NCBI RefSeq assembly: GCF_023283485.1
Contig: NZ_JAKILU010000010.1
Span: 1 to 64,000 of the forward strand
Length of the DNA: 64,000 nt
Direction of reading: 5' to 3'
Source: Shewanella glacialipiscicola
GTDB taxonomy: Bacteria; Pseudomonadota; Gammaproteobacteria; Enterobacterales; Shewanellaceae
The translations under genes were made by a program, and so were the position numbers. Positions 10,001 through 20,900 of the stretch are shown one piece after another. The notes beneath the pieces are model-generated. The model made no database searches. It saw nothing but the letters and a program-made list of their open reading frames with translations, and was not told where the DNA came from. Numbering within the stretch: the stretch's first letter is position 1; each line of letters begins with the position of its first letter.

Positions 10001-11368
10001 ATGGCTTTATGGGGTGGAAGATTTCAGGGCGAAACGAGCGCGCTATTCAAATTATTCAACGATTCGCTACCCGTGGATTATCGCCTGTTCGAACAGGATG
10101 TGGTTGGTTCTATCGCTTGGGCTGATGCGATTGCTAGCGTGGGTATTATTACCGCAACGGAATGCAGCGACTTGAAAAAAGCGCTCAATGAGTTGCTGGT
10201 GGAAGTGAATAGCGATCCAGCGATTATTCTCGCCTCGGGCGCTGAAGATATTCACAGTTTCGTCGAGTCTGCCTTGATTGCTAAAGTGGGCGATTTAGGT
10301 AAAAAACTGCACACTGGCCGTAGCCGTAACGATCAAGTTGCCACCGACTTAAAGCTTTGGTGCCAATCAGAAGGCGCAGCATTGCTTGCGCGCCTTCAAA
10401 GCTTACATGCTGAATTGCTGGCGTTGGCTGAACGTGAGTTTGATGCGGTTATGCCAGGTTATACTCACTTGCAGCGCGCACAGCCAATAACGTTTGGCCA
10501 CTGGTGTTTAGCCTATGTGGAAATGACTGAGCGCGATATCAGCCGTTTAGACGATGCGTTAACTCGTGCGAATACTTGTCCATTAGGTTCTGGCGCCCTC
10601 GCTGGCACTGCTTATAAAATGGATAGATATGCGTTAGCAACGGCGCTGAACTTTGCCTCACCAACGCTCAATAGTCTTGATAGTGTGTCAGACAGAGATC
10701 ACGTTGTTGAGCTTTGTTCGACGGCATCGATCAGCATGATGCACTTAAGCCGTATGGCTGAAGATTTGATTTTCTTTAACTCAGGTGAAGCGAACTTTAT
10801 TTCCCTGAGTGATGAAGTGACCTCGGGTTCATCCCTGATGCCACAGAAGAAAAATCCTGATGCACTAGAGCTTATCCGCGGTAAAACCGGCCGAGTTTAT
10901 GGCAGTTTAGTGGGCATTCTCACTACGATGAAAGCACTGCCGTTAGCGTACAACAAAGATATGCAGGAAGATAAAGAAGGCCTGTTTGATGTGGTTGATA
11001 GTTGGACAATTTGTCTTGATATGGCAGTGTTAGTGTTATCGGGCTTGAAAGTTAATCGTCCTAATGCGCTGTTAGCGGCGCAGCAAGGTTATGCAAACTC
11101 GACAGAGCTGGCTGATTATTTAGTTTCTAAGGGTATGCCTTTTCGTGAAGCGCACCACGTTGTTGGCGAAGTCGTGGTTGCAGCGATAGCGAAGCAAATT
11201 CCGCTGGAGGAGCTGTCTTTGGCTGAATTAAAAGCTTTTGCAGCGGTTATTGAGGATGATGTTTATCCTAACTTAACGATTGAAGCCTGCTTAGCCAAAC
11301 GTGATGTGCTCGGTGGTACTGCATTGCCACAAATTCAGCAGGCGATTGCGGCCAAGAAAGTGCGTTAA
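10001..11368 (+). CDS. argH: Argininosuccinate lyase
   Basis: Last step of arginine synthesis: splits argininosuccinate into arginine and fumarate. The 455-residue protein is of the fumarase/aspartase superfamily: WGGRFQ at the start, [26 protein letters not shown], and the signature [11 protein letters not shown]. Some marine relatives carry an ArgA acetyltransferase fused to the C-terminus. This protein ends at the normal lyase length and has no such domain. Its start has a strong Shine-Dalgarno (GGGGAG). Confidence 0.97.
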   Translation: MALWGGRFQGETSALFKLFNDSLPVDYRLFEQDVVGSIAWADAIASVGIITATECSDLKKALNELLVEVNSDPAIILASGAEDIHSFVESALIAKVGDLGKKLHTGRSRNDQVATDLKLWCQSEGAALLARLQSLHAELLALAEREFDAVMPGYTHLQRAQPITFGHWCLAYVEMTERDISRLDDALTRANTCPLGSGALAGTAYKMDRYALATALNFASPTLNSLDSVSDRDHVVELCSTASISMMHLSRMAEDLIFFNSGEANFISLSDEVTSGSSLMPQKKNPDALELIRGKTGRVYGSLVGILTTMKALPLAYNKDMQEDKEGLFDVVDSWTICLDMAVLVLSGLKVNRPNALLAAQQGYANSTELADYLVSKGMPFREAHHVVGEVVVAAIAKQIPLEELSLAELKAFAAVIEDDVYPNLTIEACLAKRDVLGGTALPQIQQAIAAKKVR

Positions 11369-11399
11369 AATAAACGATTAAAAATAAAGTAAACTTAAT

Positions 11400-11430
11400 A
11401 AAAAACGCGACCAATGGTCGCGTTTTTTAT
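11400..11430. terminator. Bidirectional terminator between argH and mrcA
   Basis: An AACGCGACC/GGTCGCGTT stem with an AAT loop has an A run on one side and a T run on the other. It is placed between convergent argH (plus) and mrcA (minus). Confidence 0.9.
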
Positions 11431-11479
11431 GAGTTTTTATCAAGGTTGTTTAAACCATCAAATTTAAACCAATAGTTAT

Positions 11480-14008
11480 TTATTGAAATAAATCATCGGC
11501 AGGGGCATCAATGAACAGGCTATTTTCATCCTGCGTTTCACTGGTATATTCTTTAGGTTCTGTGCCCGAGATAAAGTATTCAAATGCACTGGTATAGTCA
11601 GTTTTACGGGTCAATTTACCCGTGGCTAAATCAATACGAACTGAAACAATACCCTCAGGTGGAGCGGAGATAATTTCAGGTGTGCCTTTTAACACACTAT
11701 TCATAAACTCGTTCCAACCAGGACCTGCTGTTTTAGCGCCAGCCTCTGCACCGGTGATTTGATCCGGTTCGCCGTTGGCATTCCATGCGGTTCGGCCAAG
11801 TTGACGACCGTGATCGTCAAAGCCGACCCAGAAAGTACTGGTGATAATAGGGCTAAAACCACTAAACCAAGTATCGCGAGATTCGTTGGTTGTACCAGTT
11901 TTACCTGCAATATCATGGCGTTTAATCAGTTTTGCCGCGCGCCAAGCTGTGCCTTGCCAACCGGTTCCGTGGCTCCAATCACCGCCGCCCCAGATTACAC
12001 TTTTCAGTGCTTCGGTGATTAGAAAGGCTGTTTGTTCTGAAATAATCTGCGGTGCGTAGCGACCTGTTTGCCCAAAACACTGGGTGATTGGTTCGCTAGG
12101 CAGTGTACTTGTTTCGCCAAATGTCATTGGATTGTTTGATACCAGCGCCTGATTAACGTTTTGACTAGGTTTACAGGCTAAGGTTGGATTGGCTTTTTCA
12201 ATCACATTGGCGTAGGCATCTTCGACTCGGTCAATGTAGAAAGGCTCGATTAAAAAACCACCATTGGCAAATACGTTAAATGCGGTTGCCACTTGCAATG
12301 GTGTGACAGAAGATGAACCTAACGCGATGGATTCATTGCGAGGTAAATCGTTCGGGTCAAAACCAAATTTAATTAACTCTGCAATAGTGGCGTCGAGTCC
12401 GACATGGCGCATGGCTCGCACCGACATCACGTTAATCGATTGGGCTAAGCCGACACGTAAACGGGTTGGACCGCCGTAGATGTCAGGCGAGTTTTTAGGA
12501 CGCCATGCCGTGCCTTGGCTGATATCGGGTTGATTAATCGGGGCGTTATTGATCAGCGTCGCTAAGGTAAAGCCTTTTTCTAATGCAGCAGCATAGATAA
12601 ACGGTTTGATGTTTGAACCTAATTGACGTTTTGCTTGCGTCACACGATTGTACTGACTTTGGCTAAAGCTATATCCGCCGACTAAGGAGCGAATCGCCCC
12701 ATTTTGTGGATCAAGTGACACAGTTGCACTCGCAACTTCAGGCACTTGTGATAGCTGTAAATATTGGCCGTTATCACGGATCCAAATACGCTCACCCACT
12801 TTGAGTATATCTGCGGCAGATTTAGGTACGCTATCTTGACGCTTATCGGTAATAAATTTACGTGCCCACTTCAAGCCATCCCAAGTAAGCACTTTTGTCT
12901 CGCCGTTGGCAGTGATTACGTTGGCTTGTTGGCCGGTAATGCTGATGACTGCTGCTGGGTTTAATTCTTGTACTGAAGCGACCTTAGCAAGTTCGTTTTT
13001 TATTTCAATTAGATCAAGTTTTTCATTAGTCCACAATACCGCGGCAGGCCCGCGATAACCATGGCGCTCGTCATAGGCGTATACGTTATTACGTAGCGCT
13101 TGCTGAGCTTTCAGTTGTATATCCGATGAAATGGTGGTGTAGACGTTATAGCCATTAGTATAGGCTTCTTCTTCACCGTACTTTTGTACCATATAATCGC
13201 GTGCCATCTCAGAAATATAGGGAGCATAGAGATCGATTTCAGCACCATGGTATTTGGCTATTAGAGGTTCTTGTAATGCAGCTTGATATTCTGCTTGGCT
13301 GATATATCCCACTTCATTCATTCGCATCAGTACCAGATTACGACGGGCTAATGCACGCGAGGGTGACGTGATTGGATTGAGTGTTGAAGGTGCTTTAGGT
13401 AAGCCTGCGATCATGCTCATTTCTGATAATGTGAGATCTTTTACATCTTTGCCAAAATATACTTGAGCAGCGGCTCCTACACCATAAGCGCGTTGGCCTA
13501 AGTAAATGCGGTTGACGTAGAGCTCTAAAATCTCATCTTTAGTGAGCAATTCTTCGATATGGTAGGAGATAAAGATCTCCTTCACTTTACGAATAATTGT
13601 TTTATCGCGGGTTAAAAAGAAGTTACGCGCAACCTGCATAGTAATGGTACTTGCACCTTGCTTTTTCTCACCAGTGGTTAACATGACTAATGCGGCGCGA
13701 AGTACACCGACTGGATCTATGCCACCATGCTCATAAAAACGCGCATCTTCAGTCGCAATAAAGGCTTGTAGCAGTGGTTTTGGGACTTCATCCAATTTTA
13801 ATGGAATACGACGTTTTTCACCAAATTGAGAAATCAGCTTACCGTCACTGCTGTATATGCGTAGTGGTGTTTGTAACTGTACATTCTTAAGCGTTGAAAC
13901 ATCAGGAAGATCTGGCAAAACATAAAAGTATGCTGCCACAATGGCGCCTATTCCCAGAAGGGCTAGACTGAATAGTGCTATTACAATACGTTTTAACCAC
14001 TTCACCAA
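11480..14008 (-). CDS. mrcA: Penicillin-binding protein 1A (class A, bifunctional)
   Basis: Polymerises and cross-links peptidoglycan in the periplasm. The 842-residue protein has a cytoplasmic stub and one N-terminal membrane helix (about residues 8-30). The glycosyltransferase domain has catalytic Glu87 in EDARFYEHGG, and the QGASTITMQ motif follows. The transpeptidase domain has SNIK with nucleophile Ser465 and KTGTT at Lys703. An OB-like insert lies between. It is divergent from pilM, as in E. coli beside the hof genes. Its outer-membrane activator LpoA is encoded at 30116-32023. Confidence 0.96.
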   Translation of the reverse strand: MVKWLKRIVIALFSLALLGIGAIVAAYFYVLPDLPDVSTLKNVQLQTPLRIYSSDGKLISQFGEKRRIPLKLDEVPKPLLQAFIATEDARFYEHGGIDPVGVLRAALVMLTTGEKKQGASTITMQVARNFFLTRDKTIIRKVKEIFISYHIEELLTKDEILELYVNRIYLGQRAYGVGAAAQVYFGKDVKDLTLSEMSMIAGLPKAPSTLNPITSPSRALARRNLVLMRMNEVGYISQAEYQAALQEPLIAKYHGAEIDLYAPYISEMARDYMVQKYGEEEAYTNGYNVYTTISSDIQLKAQQALRNNVYAYDERHGYRGPAAVLWTNEKLDLIEIKNELAKVASVQELNPAAVISITGQQANVITANGETKVLTWDGLKWARKFITDKRQDSVPKSAADILKVGERIWIRDNGQYLQLSQVPEVASATVSLDPQNGAIRSLVGGYSFSQSQYNRVTQAKRQLGSNIKPFIYAAALEKGFTLATLINNAPINQPDISQGTAWRPKNSPDIYGGPTRLRVGLAQSINVMSVRAMRHVGLDATIAELIKFGFDPNDLPRNESIALGSSSVTPLQVATAFNVFANGGFLIEPFYIDRVEDAYANVIEKANPTLACKPSQNVNQALVSNNPMTFGETSTLPSEPITQCFGQTGRYAPQIISEQTAFLITEALKSVIWGGGDWSHGTGWQGTAWRAAKLIKRHDIAGKTGTTNESRDTWFSGFSPIITSTFWVGFDDHGRQLGRTAWNANGEPDQITGAEAGAKTAGPGWNEFMNSVLKGTPEIISAPPEGIVSVRIDLATGKLTRKTDYTSAFEYFISGTEPKEYTSETQDENSLFIDAPADDLFQ

Positions 14009-14187
14009 AATTTGATCCTAATGTTCCGTTAAGTGCGACAGTATATAAGGCACTCACGTCTTGGTGAAGTAAAAACGTTCGACTTATGAAATAGCATTTG
14101 TAAAATGACGAAACATTCTATACAAGTACGTATAACAAGTTGATTTTGTGCTAATCTCTTTAACTGAAATATAAATTACAAGTGACA

Positions 14188-15273
14188 ATGGATATGCTTT
14201 CAAATTTATGGAAGCGTCAGGCTCCGCAGATGGTAGGAATTGATATTGGTTCCCATGAAGTTAAAGCCATTTTGCTCAGTAAGACTGCTGATGGATACAA
14301 AATATTGAGTCATGCGGCAGTGCCTATTAAAAAGGGTGCCGTTAACGATCACGATATTCGTGATGCGGATTCTGTTGTTGAATGCCTTAGGTATATAAAA
14401 CGTAATCTGCCTAAATCAGTTAAATATGCCGCAGTGTCTGTTTCAGGCTCAGCGGTAATGACGAAAGTTATTTATATGGACGCCTCTCTTAGTGAGGAAG
14501 AGATGGAAGCACAAATAGAAATTGAAGCTGATAATCTTATTCCTTATTCTCTCGATGAAGTCAGTATTGATTTTGAAACTCTCAGTGTGAATAGTACAGA
14601 CCCTACTAAAGTCGATGTATTATTGAGCGCATGTCGTACTGACAATATTGATGTCAGAGTCGATGCACTAGATAGCGTAGAACTTGAGGCAAAGGTCGTT
14701 GACGTCGAAGGTTATGCTTTGGGGCGTGCTGCCGAATTAATTCTTGCCCAGTTGCCTGAAGGGGCGAAGTATAAAGCTGTTGCCATGGTGGATATTGGCG
14801 CCAATATGACGACATTCTCGGTGGTTGAGTCGGGCGAAACAACCTTTATACGGGAACAAGCCTTTGGCGGTGAACAATTTACGCAGTCAATATTGTCTTT
14901 CTATGGCATGACTTACGAGCAAGCTGAAAAAGCAAAAGTAGAAGGTGACTTACCGCGAAACTATATGTTTGAAGTCTTGTCACCTTTCCAAGCTCAGCTA
15001 TTACAACAAATAAAGCGTACTTTACAAATTTATTGCACCTCAAGCGGTAAAGATAAAGTCGACTATCTCGTATTATGCGGTGGAACCTCTAGATTAGAGG
15101 GTATGGCTAATTTACTGGCCAATGAATTAGGTATTCATACAATTATTGCCGATCCCTTTCAAGGGTGTTTACATGCTGACGAATCGGTTAAAAACGCTCT
15201 GCAGCCTTCCATAAGTAAATATATGATCGCATGTGGTTTAGCTTTAAGGAGTTACGGTCAATGGCGAACATAA
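14188..15273 (+). CDS. pilM: Type IV pilus assembly protein PilM
   Basis: An actin-like ATPase-fold cytoplasmic protein of the pilus alignment subcomplex. It binds the N-terminal tail of PilN. GIDIGSHEVKAI near the start and AMVDIGANMTTFSV mid-protein are the two phosphate loops of the FtsA-like fold, and LCGGTSRLEGM lies near the end. Length is about 361 residues. The start is uncertain: ATG codons at 14188 and 14194 and a GTG at 14182 all lack a good Shine-Dalgarno. It is the first gene of pilMNOPQ and overlaps pilN by 13 bases. Confidence 0.93.
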   Translation: MDMLSNLWKRQAPQMVGIDIGSHEVKAILLSKTADGYKILSHAAVPIKKGAVNDHDIRDADSVVECLRYIKRNLPKSVKYAAVSVSGSAVMTKVIYMDASLSEEEMEAQIEIEADNLIPYSLDEVSIDFETLSVNSTDPTKVDVLLSACRTDNIDVRVDALDSVELEAKVVDVEGYALGRAAELILAQLPEGAKYKAVAMVDIGANMTTFSVVESGETTFIREQAFGGEQFTQSILSFYGMTYEQAEKAKVEGDLPRNYMFEVLSPFQAQLLQQIKRTLQIYCTSSGKDKVDYLVLCGGTSRLEGMANLLANELGIHTIIADPFQGCLHADESVKNALQPSISKYMIACGLALRSYGQWRT

Positions 15274-15845
15274 ACCTACTCCCTTGGCGCGAAGAAGCCA
15301 GAGAAAAACAAAAGCGCGATTATATTGGTATTTTAGCGGTAGTTTTCTTGGCGTCGGCAATTTTAGTCTACGTTGCAGTCTCTTTGTTGGAAATAATGAC
15401 GGATGAGCAACAAACGCGTAATGCTTATTTGCAATCGGAAATTAGTTTGCTCGATACACAAATTGCCGAAATTAAAAAAATTAATGAACGTAAAAAAGAT
15501 ATTGAACGGCGCACAGATATTATTTTGAATTTACAACAATCGCGTAATTTACCGACTCATGTATTAGATGAACTTGTTCGCATCGTCCCCCCCGGGATAT
15601 ATCTTTCTAGCCTAGAGAAAAAAGGCAGTTTGTTACTGATTGAGGGACGCAGTGAGTCAAACAATAACGTCGCTAATATGATGCGTAAGGTAAAAGCTTC
15701 TGAATGGCTAACCGATCCTAATATGCAGTCAATTGTGACCAAAAATGAAGAGTTACGCCAATTACAGCAATTTAGTTTACGAGTCACGATTAAAGGCGCA
15801 AATGTGGATGAGCCTGAAAAAATGACAAAAGGAGCGAGTAAATGA
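15261..15845 (+). CDS. pilN: Type IV pilus assembly protein PilN
   Basis: A 194-residue bitopic inner-membrane protein. The N-terminal cytoplasmic motif INLLPWREEARE is the PilM-binding tail. One membrane helix follows at about residues 22-44, then a periplasmic coiled-coil and ferredoxin-like domain. The start at 15261 has AAGGAG nine bases upstream and begins exactly with the conserved MANINLLPW. A longer in-frame start would add ten unrelated residues. It overlaps pilM and pilO. Confidence 0.95.
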   Translation: MANINLLPWREEAREKQKRDYIGILAVVFLASAILVYVAVSLLEIMTDEQQTRNAYLQSEISLLDTQIAEIKKINERKKDIERRTDIILNLQQSRNLPTHVLDELVRIVPPGIYLSSLEKKGSLLLIEGRSESNNNVANMMRKVKASEWLTDPNMQSIVTKNEELRQLQQFSLRVTIKGANVDEPEKMTKGASK

Positions 15846-16465
15846 AGCTCGATCTCAGTCAGTTTAATGACATCGATTTTGAAAATATTGGTGGCTGGCC
15901 TAAACAAGTTAAAGTCTTTTTCGCAATTTTATTAATGTTGTGTGTTTTTACTGCGGGTTATTTTCTCGTTGTTTCTGATGCAAAAGATGTTTATGTTGCG
16001 GAGCAAGATAAAGAGCTCCAACTTCGAGATGATTTCCAGAGTAAATACCAACTCGCCGCAAATTTAAAATTGTATCGAGAGCAATTAGCAACGATGGAGG
16101 TCCAATTTGCGGAACTACTAAAAATGTTGCCCTCTGAGAATGAAATGCCAGGGTTACTTGATGATTTGACTTTCGTTGCAACCGATGCTGGCCTTAGAAT
16201 ACAAAGTTTAGATTGGGAGCCTGAGATCCAGCGGGATTTTTATATTGAGTTTCCAATTAAGATGTCGGTAACTGGGGATTATCATCAAATTGGTAATATG
16301 GTGAGTGGTGTTGCTAAGTTGCCGCGCATTGTTAGTCTCCATGATTTCACCATTAAGCGAGATGACGCGGGTAACTTAGCGATGGATATTCTCGCTAAAA
16401 CTTATCGTTTTAAAGAAGGTGCTGAATTACCGCCCGAAAAACCTGTTAATCAGGGGGCGCAATAA
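15842..16465 (+). CDS. pilO: Type IV pilus assembly protein PilO
   Basis: A 207-residue bitopic inner-membrane protein that forms a heterodimer with PilN. It has a short cytoplasmic tail, one helix (about residues 26-46, ILLMLCVFTAGYFLVV), a coiled coil and a periplasmic ferredoxin-like domain with the typical MLPSENEMPGLLDD segment. The start overlaps the pilN stop (ATGA), indicating coupling. Confidence 0.95.
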   Translation: MKLDLSQFNDIDFENIGGWPKQVKVFFAILLMLCVFTAGYFLVVSDAKDVYVAEQDKELQLRDDFQSKYQLAANLKLYREQLATMEVQFAELLKMLPSENEMPGLLDDLTFVATDAGLRIQSLDWEPEIQRDFYIEFPIKMSVTGDYHQIGNMVSGVAKLPRIVSLHDFTIKRDDAGNLAMDILAKTYRFKEGAELPPEKPVNQGAQ

Positions 16466-16992
16466 TGAAATATCTACTTAAGTATTTACCCATACTAACC
16501 TTGAGTCTTTTTTTAATGGGGTGTGTTGGCGATCGTAGTGATTTAGAGCTATTTGTTACTACAACCAAGGCACAACATGTTGCTCATATCAAACCCTTGA
16601 AAGAACCACCCAAATTTGAGCACTTTATTTATCAAGCCGAGCTATTGCGTAGCCCATTTGTACCGCCTTCTCGTGAGCTAACTGAAGAAGTTGTCGATAC
16701 CAGTAAGGATTGTTTGCAGCCAGATTTAAAACGTCGCAAAGGACGGTTAGAGACTTATCCATTAGATAATTTAAAAATGCGCGGCACTTTAAGCGAAGGC
16801 GATACAACGTGGGCGTTAGTTGAAACCAATGATGGTAGCGTTTATCGAATGGGAGCGGGTGAATATTTAGGTTTTTTCAATGGACGGATCTCTAAGGTTA
16901 CTTCACTAAATGTTGAAGTAGTAGAACTAATTCCGGATGGTTCAGGTTGTTGGTCTGAAAGGACAAGCAATTTAGAACTCTCTGGAGAATAA
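16465..16992 (+). CDS. pilP: Type IV pilus assembly lipoprotein PilP
   Basis: A 175-residue inner-membrane lipoprotein linking the PilNO dimer to the secretin PilQ. The signal peptide ends in the lipobox LMGC with acylated Cys20, and FVPPSRE resembles the family's disordered linker. The C-terminal beta domain includes LKMRGTL and GAGEYLGFFNGRI. It overlaps the pilO stop by one base. Confidence 0.95.
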   Translation: MKYLLKYLPILTLSLFLMGCVGDRSDLELFVTTTKAQHVAHIKPLKEPPKFEHFIYQAELLRSPFVPPSRELTEEVVDTSKDCLQPDLKRRKGRLETYPLDNLKMRGTLSEGDTTWALVETNDGSVYRMGAGEYLGFFNGRISKVTSLNVEVVELIPDGSGCWSERTSNLELSGE

Positions 16993-17013
16993 CAAGCGAA
17001 GGATGAGGAAATA

Positions 17014-19065
17014 ATGAGATCTTCTGCCGCGATAAAAATACCATTAATAGCTTCAGGTTTAATTAAGTCTATTATTGGCTTCTCACTGGTATTTGGAGTT
17101 TTGCCGTCAAGCTTTGCGGCAAATCGATTAATGGATGTCAAATATCATGCCTTGGTTGACCACCAACTGGAGCTAGAACTAGTCTTTGAAGATGCAGTCA
17201 CAGCACCTAGTATTGATTCACGCGCTGCGCCTGCGGAGTTGGTACTGACATTTGATAACAGTATCTCCAGCCTATCTAAGGATCGCTTACCGATTAATCA
17301 AGTCGGAGTTAATGATATCACTACAGAGCAACAAGATACTCGGCTACAAGTGACTTTAGGTTTATCCAAAGTGAAACCTTACCAGGGTTCAGTCATTGGC
17401 AATATTTATCGACTCACCATTAATGATGAAGTCGTCGGTGCTCAAACTCAGGCCGAAAATCCATTTGTTAATAGTATTAAAAATATTGATTTTCGCCGTA
17501 ATGACAAAGGCGGCGGCGAGTTATTAATTTATTTAAATAATCGCTCTGTAGCGGCTAACGTTGAGCAAGTCGGTGCTAAGCTCGAAGTGAAACTCTATAA
17601 CACGGATATTAATGACGATCTGCTATATGTGATGGATGTAAAAGATTTTTCAACACCCGTAAAAAGTTTTGAGACATATAAAGAAGGCTTAACTGCACGC
17701 ATTTTAGTCGATATCACCGGTGAATATGAATTCAGCTATAAGCAAGAGGACAGTCTATTTAGGCTTTCAATGAATAAAGTGGAGAGAGTCGCCGCCAAAA
17801 AAGATGTCAAAATATACAATGGCCGTACTTTATCGCTTAATTTTCAAAATATTCCGGTACGTACTGTATTGCAGATTATTGCCGACTATAACAACTTTAA
17901 CTTAGTCACCAGTGATACGGTAGAAGGCAACATTACCCTAAGATTAGATGATGTGCCTTGGGATCAAGCATTAGACTTGATTCTTAAAACGAAAGGTCTA
18001 GACAAGCGCATCGAAGGGAACATTTTAATGGTTGCGCCTAGTGAAGAGTTGGCAATCCGTGAGAGTCAAAACCTGAAGAATAGGCAAGATGTTAAAGAAT
18101 TAGCACCGCTATATTCTGAATATCTCCAAATTAACTATGCTAAAGCCGTTGATATTGCCGAATTACTTAAAAGTGCTGACTCTAGCCTACTGTCACCGCG
18201 AGGTTCTGTCGCTGTCGATGAACGCACCAACACCGTGTTGGTGAAAGATACCGCAGAAACGATTGAGAATATTCATCGTTTAGTCGAAGTGCTCGATATC
18301 CCTATTCGCCAAGTACTGATTGAATCGCGCATGGTAACAGTGAAAGATGACGTTTCGGAAGACTTGGGTATCCGTTGGGGCGTAACCGATCAACAGGGAA
18401 GTAAGGGTACTTCAGGGACGTTGGAAGGGGCGCAGAATATTGCCAATGGTATTATTCCCACACCGGATCAACGTTTGAACGTTAACTTACCTGCGGCAGT
18501 TACCAATCCTGCAAGTATCGCTTTTCATGTGGCTAAGCTCGCTGACGGCACTATCCTTGACTTAGAGCTGAGTGCGCTTGAACAAGAAAATAAAGGCGAA
18601 ATTATCGCCAGTCCTCGTATTACTACGTCTAACCAGAAGTCAGCTTATATTGAGCAAGGTGTTGAAATTCCTTATGTAGAGTCAACATCAAGCGGTGCGA
18701 CCTCGGTTACCTTCAAGAAAGCCGTGTTATCACTGCGAGTCACGCCGCAAATTACACCCGACAATCGCGTCATTTTAGATCTCGAAATTACGCAAGATTC
18801 TCAAGGGAAAACGGTCGATACACCAACGGGTCCTGCAGTTGCAATTGATACGCAACGTATCGGCACTCAAGTGCTGGTAGACAATGGTGAGACAATCGTC
18901 CTTGGTGGTATTTATCAGCAAAACCTGATCAGCCGCGTGAGTAAAGTACCTATTCTGGGTGATATTCCATTGGTCGGTTTCCTGTTTCGCAATACAACTG
19001 ACAAAAATGAGCGCCAGGAGCTACTTATTTTTGTTACCCCAAAAATAGTCGGGGAGAAGATCTAA
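17014..19065 (+). CDS. pilQ: Type IV pilus secretin PilQ
   Basis: The outer-membrane secretin pore for the pilus fibre. The 683-residue protein has a signal peptide ending near SFAAN (about residue 34), then AMIN domains that bind peptidoglycan. An STN/N0-type domain covers about residues 270-335 (LNFQNIPVRTVLQIIADYN). The N1 domain contains DERTNTVLVKDT. The C-terminal secretin domain includes GEIIASPRI, IPYVESTSSG and VPILGDIPLVGFLFR. It has normal length and is the last gene of the pil operon, followed by a terminator. Confidence 0.96.
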   Translation: MRSSAAIKIPLIASGLIKSIIGFSLVFGVLPSSFAANRLMDVKYHALVDHQLELELVFEDAVTAPSIDSRAAPAELVLTFDNSISSLSKDRLPINQVGVNDITTEQQDTRLQVTLGLSKVKPYQGSVIGNIYRLTINDEVVGAQTQAENPFVNSIKNIDFRRNDKGGGELLIYLNNRSVAANVEQVGAKLEVKLYNTDINDDLLYVMDVKDFSTPVKSFETYKEGLTARILVDITGEYEFSYKQEDSLFRLSMNKVERVAAKKDVKIYNGRTLSLNFQNIPVRTVLQIIADYNNFNLVTSDTVEGNITLRLDDVPWDQALDLILKTKGLDKRIEGNILMVAPSEELAIRESQNLKNRQDVKELAPLYSEYLQINYAKAVDIAELLKSADSSLLSPRGSVAVDERTNTVLVKDTAETIENIHRLVEVLDIPIRQVLIESRMVTVKDDVSEDLGIRWGVTDQQGSKGTSGTLEGAQNIANGIIPTPDQRLNVNLPAAVTNPASIAFHVAKLADGTILDLELSALEQENKGEIIASPRITTSNQKSAYIEQGVEIPYVESTSSGATSVTFKKAVLSLRVTPQITPDNRVILDLEITQDSQGKTVDTPTGPAVAIDTQRIGTQVLVDNGETIVLGGIYQQNLISRVSKVPILGDIPLVGFLFRNTTDKNERQELLIFVTPKIVGEKI

Positions 19066-19084
19066 GCACTTGCTCTATATTGAA

Positions 19085-19115
19085 TAAAGCCAGCAATTCA
19101 TGCTGGCTTTATTAT
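19085..19115 (+). terminator. Terminator after pilQ
   Basis: AAAGCCAGCA/TGCTGGCTTT stem with an ATTCA loop, followed by a T-rich tail about 20 bases after the pilQ stop. It separates the pil operon from aroK. Confidence 0.85.
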
Positions 19116-19281
19116 TGAAGTCATACAATTCTTTGCATAAATAGCGCACATGACTTGCCATAGTAGACCCTAAACTGAGATAATCCACGGTCTAGTCTCA
19201 GAAGAGCAAGGTAACATATAGGTCGGCTTGATATTGAGTCGATATAGGCATACTTTTCAATAAGATTCCGACGTACAAGAA

Positions 19282-19797
19282 ATGGCTGAAAAACGTAATA
19301 TTTTTCTGGTAGGCCCTATGGGCGCAGGTAAAAGCACAATTGGTCGCCATCTGGCGCAAATGCTGCATTTAGAATTCCACGATTCAGATCAAGAGATTGA
19401 ACAACGCACAGGCGCTGATATTGCTTGGGTGTTTGACGTCGAAGGTGAAGAAGGCTTCCGTGTTCGTGAAGCTCAGGTTATTGCTGATTTGTCTGAAAAA
19501 CAAGGTATTGTCCTTGCCACCGGTGGTGGTTCAGTACAAAGCAAAGATATCCGTAATCATCTGTCTGCACGTGGCATTGTGGTTTATCTGGAAACGACTA
19601 TCGACAAACAGGTTGCTCGTACTCAAAGAGACAAGCGACGCCCATTATTGCAAGTGGATGATCCTCGAGAAGTGTTGGAGAATCTTGCAGAGATCCGTAA
19701 TCCATTGTACGAAGAAATTGCTGATGTGATTGTCAAAACCGATGATCAAAGTGCAAAGATTGTCGCTAACCAAATCATTGAGCAATTAGGTTTTTAG
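19282..19797 (+). CDS. aroK: Shikimate kinase I
   Basis: ATP-dependent phosphorylation of shikimate in aromatic amino-acid synthesis. The 171-residue protein has the Walker A loop GPMGAGKST (residues 11-19), [14 protein letters not shown] with its shikimate-binding Asp, GEEGFRVRE and the ATGGGSV motif. It is the first gene of aroK-aroB-damX-dam. The 216 bases upstream contain no gene and probably hold its promoter. Confidence 0.96.
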   Translation: MAEKRNIFLVGPMGAGKSTIGRHLAQMLHLEFHDSDQEIEQRTGADIAWVFDVEGEEGFRVREAQVIADLSEKQGIVLATGGGSVQSKDIRNHLSARGIVVYLETTIDKQVARTQRDKRRPLLQVDDPREVLENLAEIRNPLYEEIADVIVKTDDQSAKIVANQIIEQLGF

Positions 19798-19802
19798 GCA
19801 GG

Positions 19803-20882
19803 ATGATGAAGCAAATTCAGGTTGATTTAGGTGTACGTAGTTATCCCATTTATATTGGCCAGAATTTGATGAGTGATGGCGAGACCTTGTCTCGCTATCT
19901 GCTTAAAAAACGTATTCTTATCGTCACCAATGAAACTGTCGCGCCTTTGTATCTAAAACAGATACAAGAGACGATGGTTTCGTTTGGTGAGGTAGAGAGT
20001 GTAATCCTTCCCGATGGCGAACAATTCAAAGACTTAGCACATTTAGATACTATTTTTACTGCATTGCTGCAGCAAAACTATGGTCGAGATTCTGTGCTGG
20101 TGGCTTTGGGTGGCGGCGTGATTGGTGATATGACTGGCTTTGCTGCGGCATGTTATCAGCGTGGGATCGATTTTATTCAAATACCAACAACCTTATTGTC
20201 GCAGGTGGATTCTTCCGTCGGCGGTAAAACGGCGGTTAATCATCCTCTTGGTAAAAACATGATTGGGGCTTTTTATCAGCCACAAATCGTGCTTATCGAT
20301 ATTCAATGCTTACATACGTTACCAGCGCGTGAATTCGCGGCGGGAATGGCAGAAGTCATTAAGTATGGGATCATGTGGGATGCTGATTTTTTTCAATGGC
20401 TTGAAGATAATGTATCGGCACTAAAAGCGTTAGATACCGAAGTATTAATTTATGCTATTTCTCGTTGCTGTGAAATTAAAGCCGATGTGGTTAGCCAAGA
20501 TGAAACAGAGCAGGGAGTACGTGCTTTATTGAATCTGGGCCATACCTTTGGTCATGCGATTGAAGCAGAAATGGGCTACGGTAATTGGTTGCATGGTGAA
20601 GCCGTGTCTGCTGGCACAGTCCTTGCTGCTCAAACAGCTAAGGCACTGGGATATATCGATGAGTCAATTGTTTGTCGTATCATAAAGTTACTACAAGCTT
20701 TTGATCTTCCAGTGAGTGCACCGGAATCTATGGATTTCGACAGTTTCATTCAACATATGCGACGCGATAAAAAAGTTTTAGGCGGTCAGATTCGACTGGT
20801 GCTCCCTACGGCAATAGGCCGCGCGGATGTTTTTAGTCATGTCACAGAATCTACCCTTGAACAGGTTATTCGCAGCGCATAA
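19803..20882 (+). CDS. aroB: 3-dehydroquinate synthase
   Basis: NAD- and metal-dependent cyclisation of DAHP to 3-dehydroquinate. The 359-residue protein has [41 protein letters not shown] and [11 protein letters not shown] (metal-ligand His). Two adjacent ATG codons (19803 and 19806) compete. Homologue N-termini favour the first. It lies five bases after aroK. Confidence 0.96.
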   Translation: MMKQIQVDLGVRSYPIYIGQNLMSDGETLSRYLLKKRILIVTNETVAPLYLKQIQETMVSFGEVESVILPDGEQFKDLAHLDTIFTALLQQNYGRDSVLVALGGGVIGDMTGFAAACYQRGIDFIQIPTTLLSQVDSSVGGKTAVNHPLGKNMIGAFYQPQIVLIDIQCLHTLPAREFAAGMAEVIKYGIMWDADFFQWLEDNVSALKALDTEVLIYAISRCCEIKADVVSQDETEQGVRALLNLGHTFGHAIEAEMGYGNWLHGEAVSAGTVLAAQTAKALGYIDESIVCRIIKLLQAFDLPVSAPESMDFDSFIQHMRRDKKVLGGQIRLVLPTAIGRADVFSHVTESTLEQVIRSA

Positions 20883-20900
20883 AAACTGTGTGGTGGGCGA

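Noticed and set aside
10001-11368. ArgH-ArgA fusion as found in some marine gammaproteobacteria
   Set aside because: The protein stops at the normal lyase length of 455 residues and no acetyltransferase domain follows.
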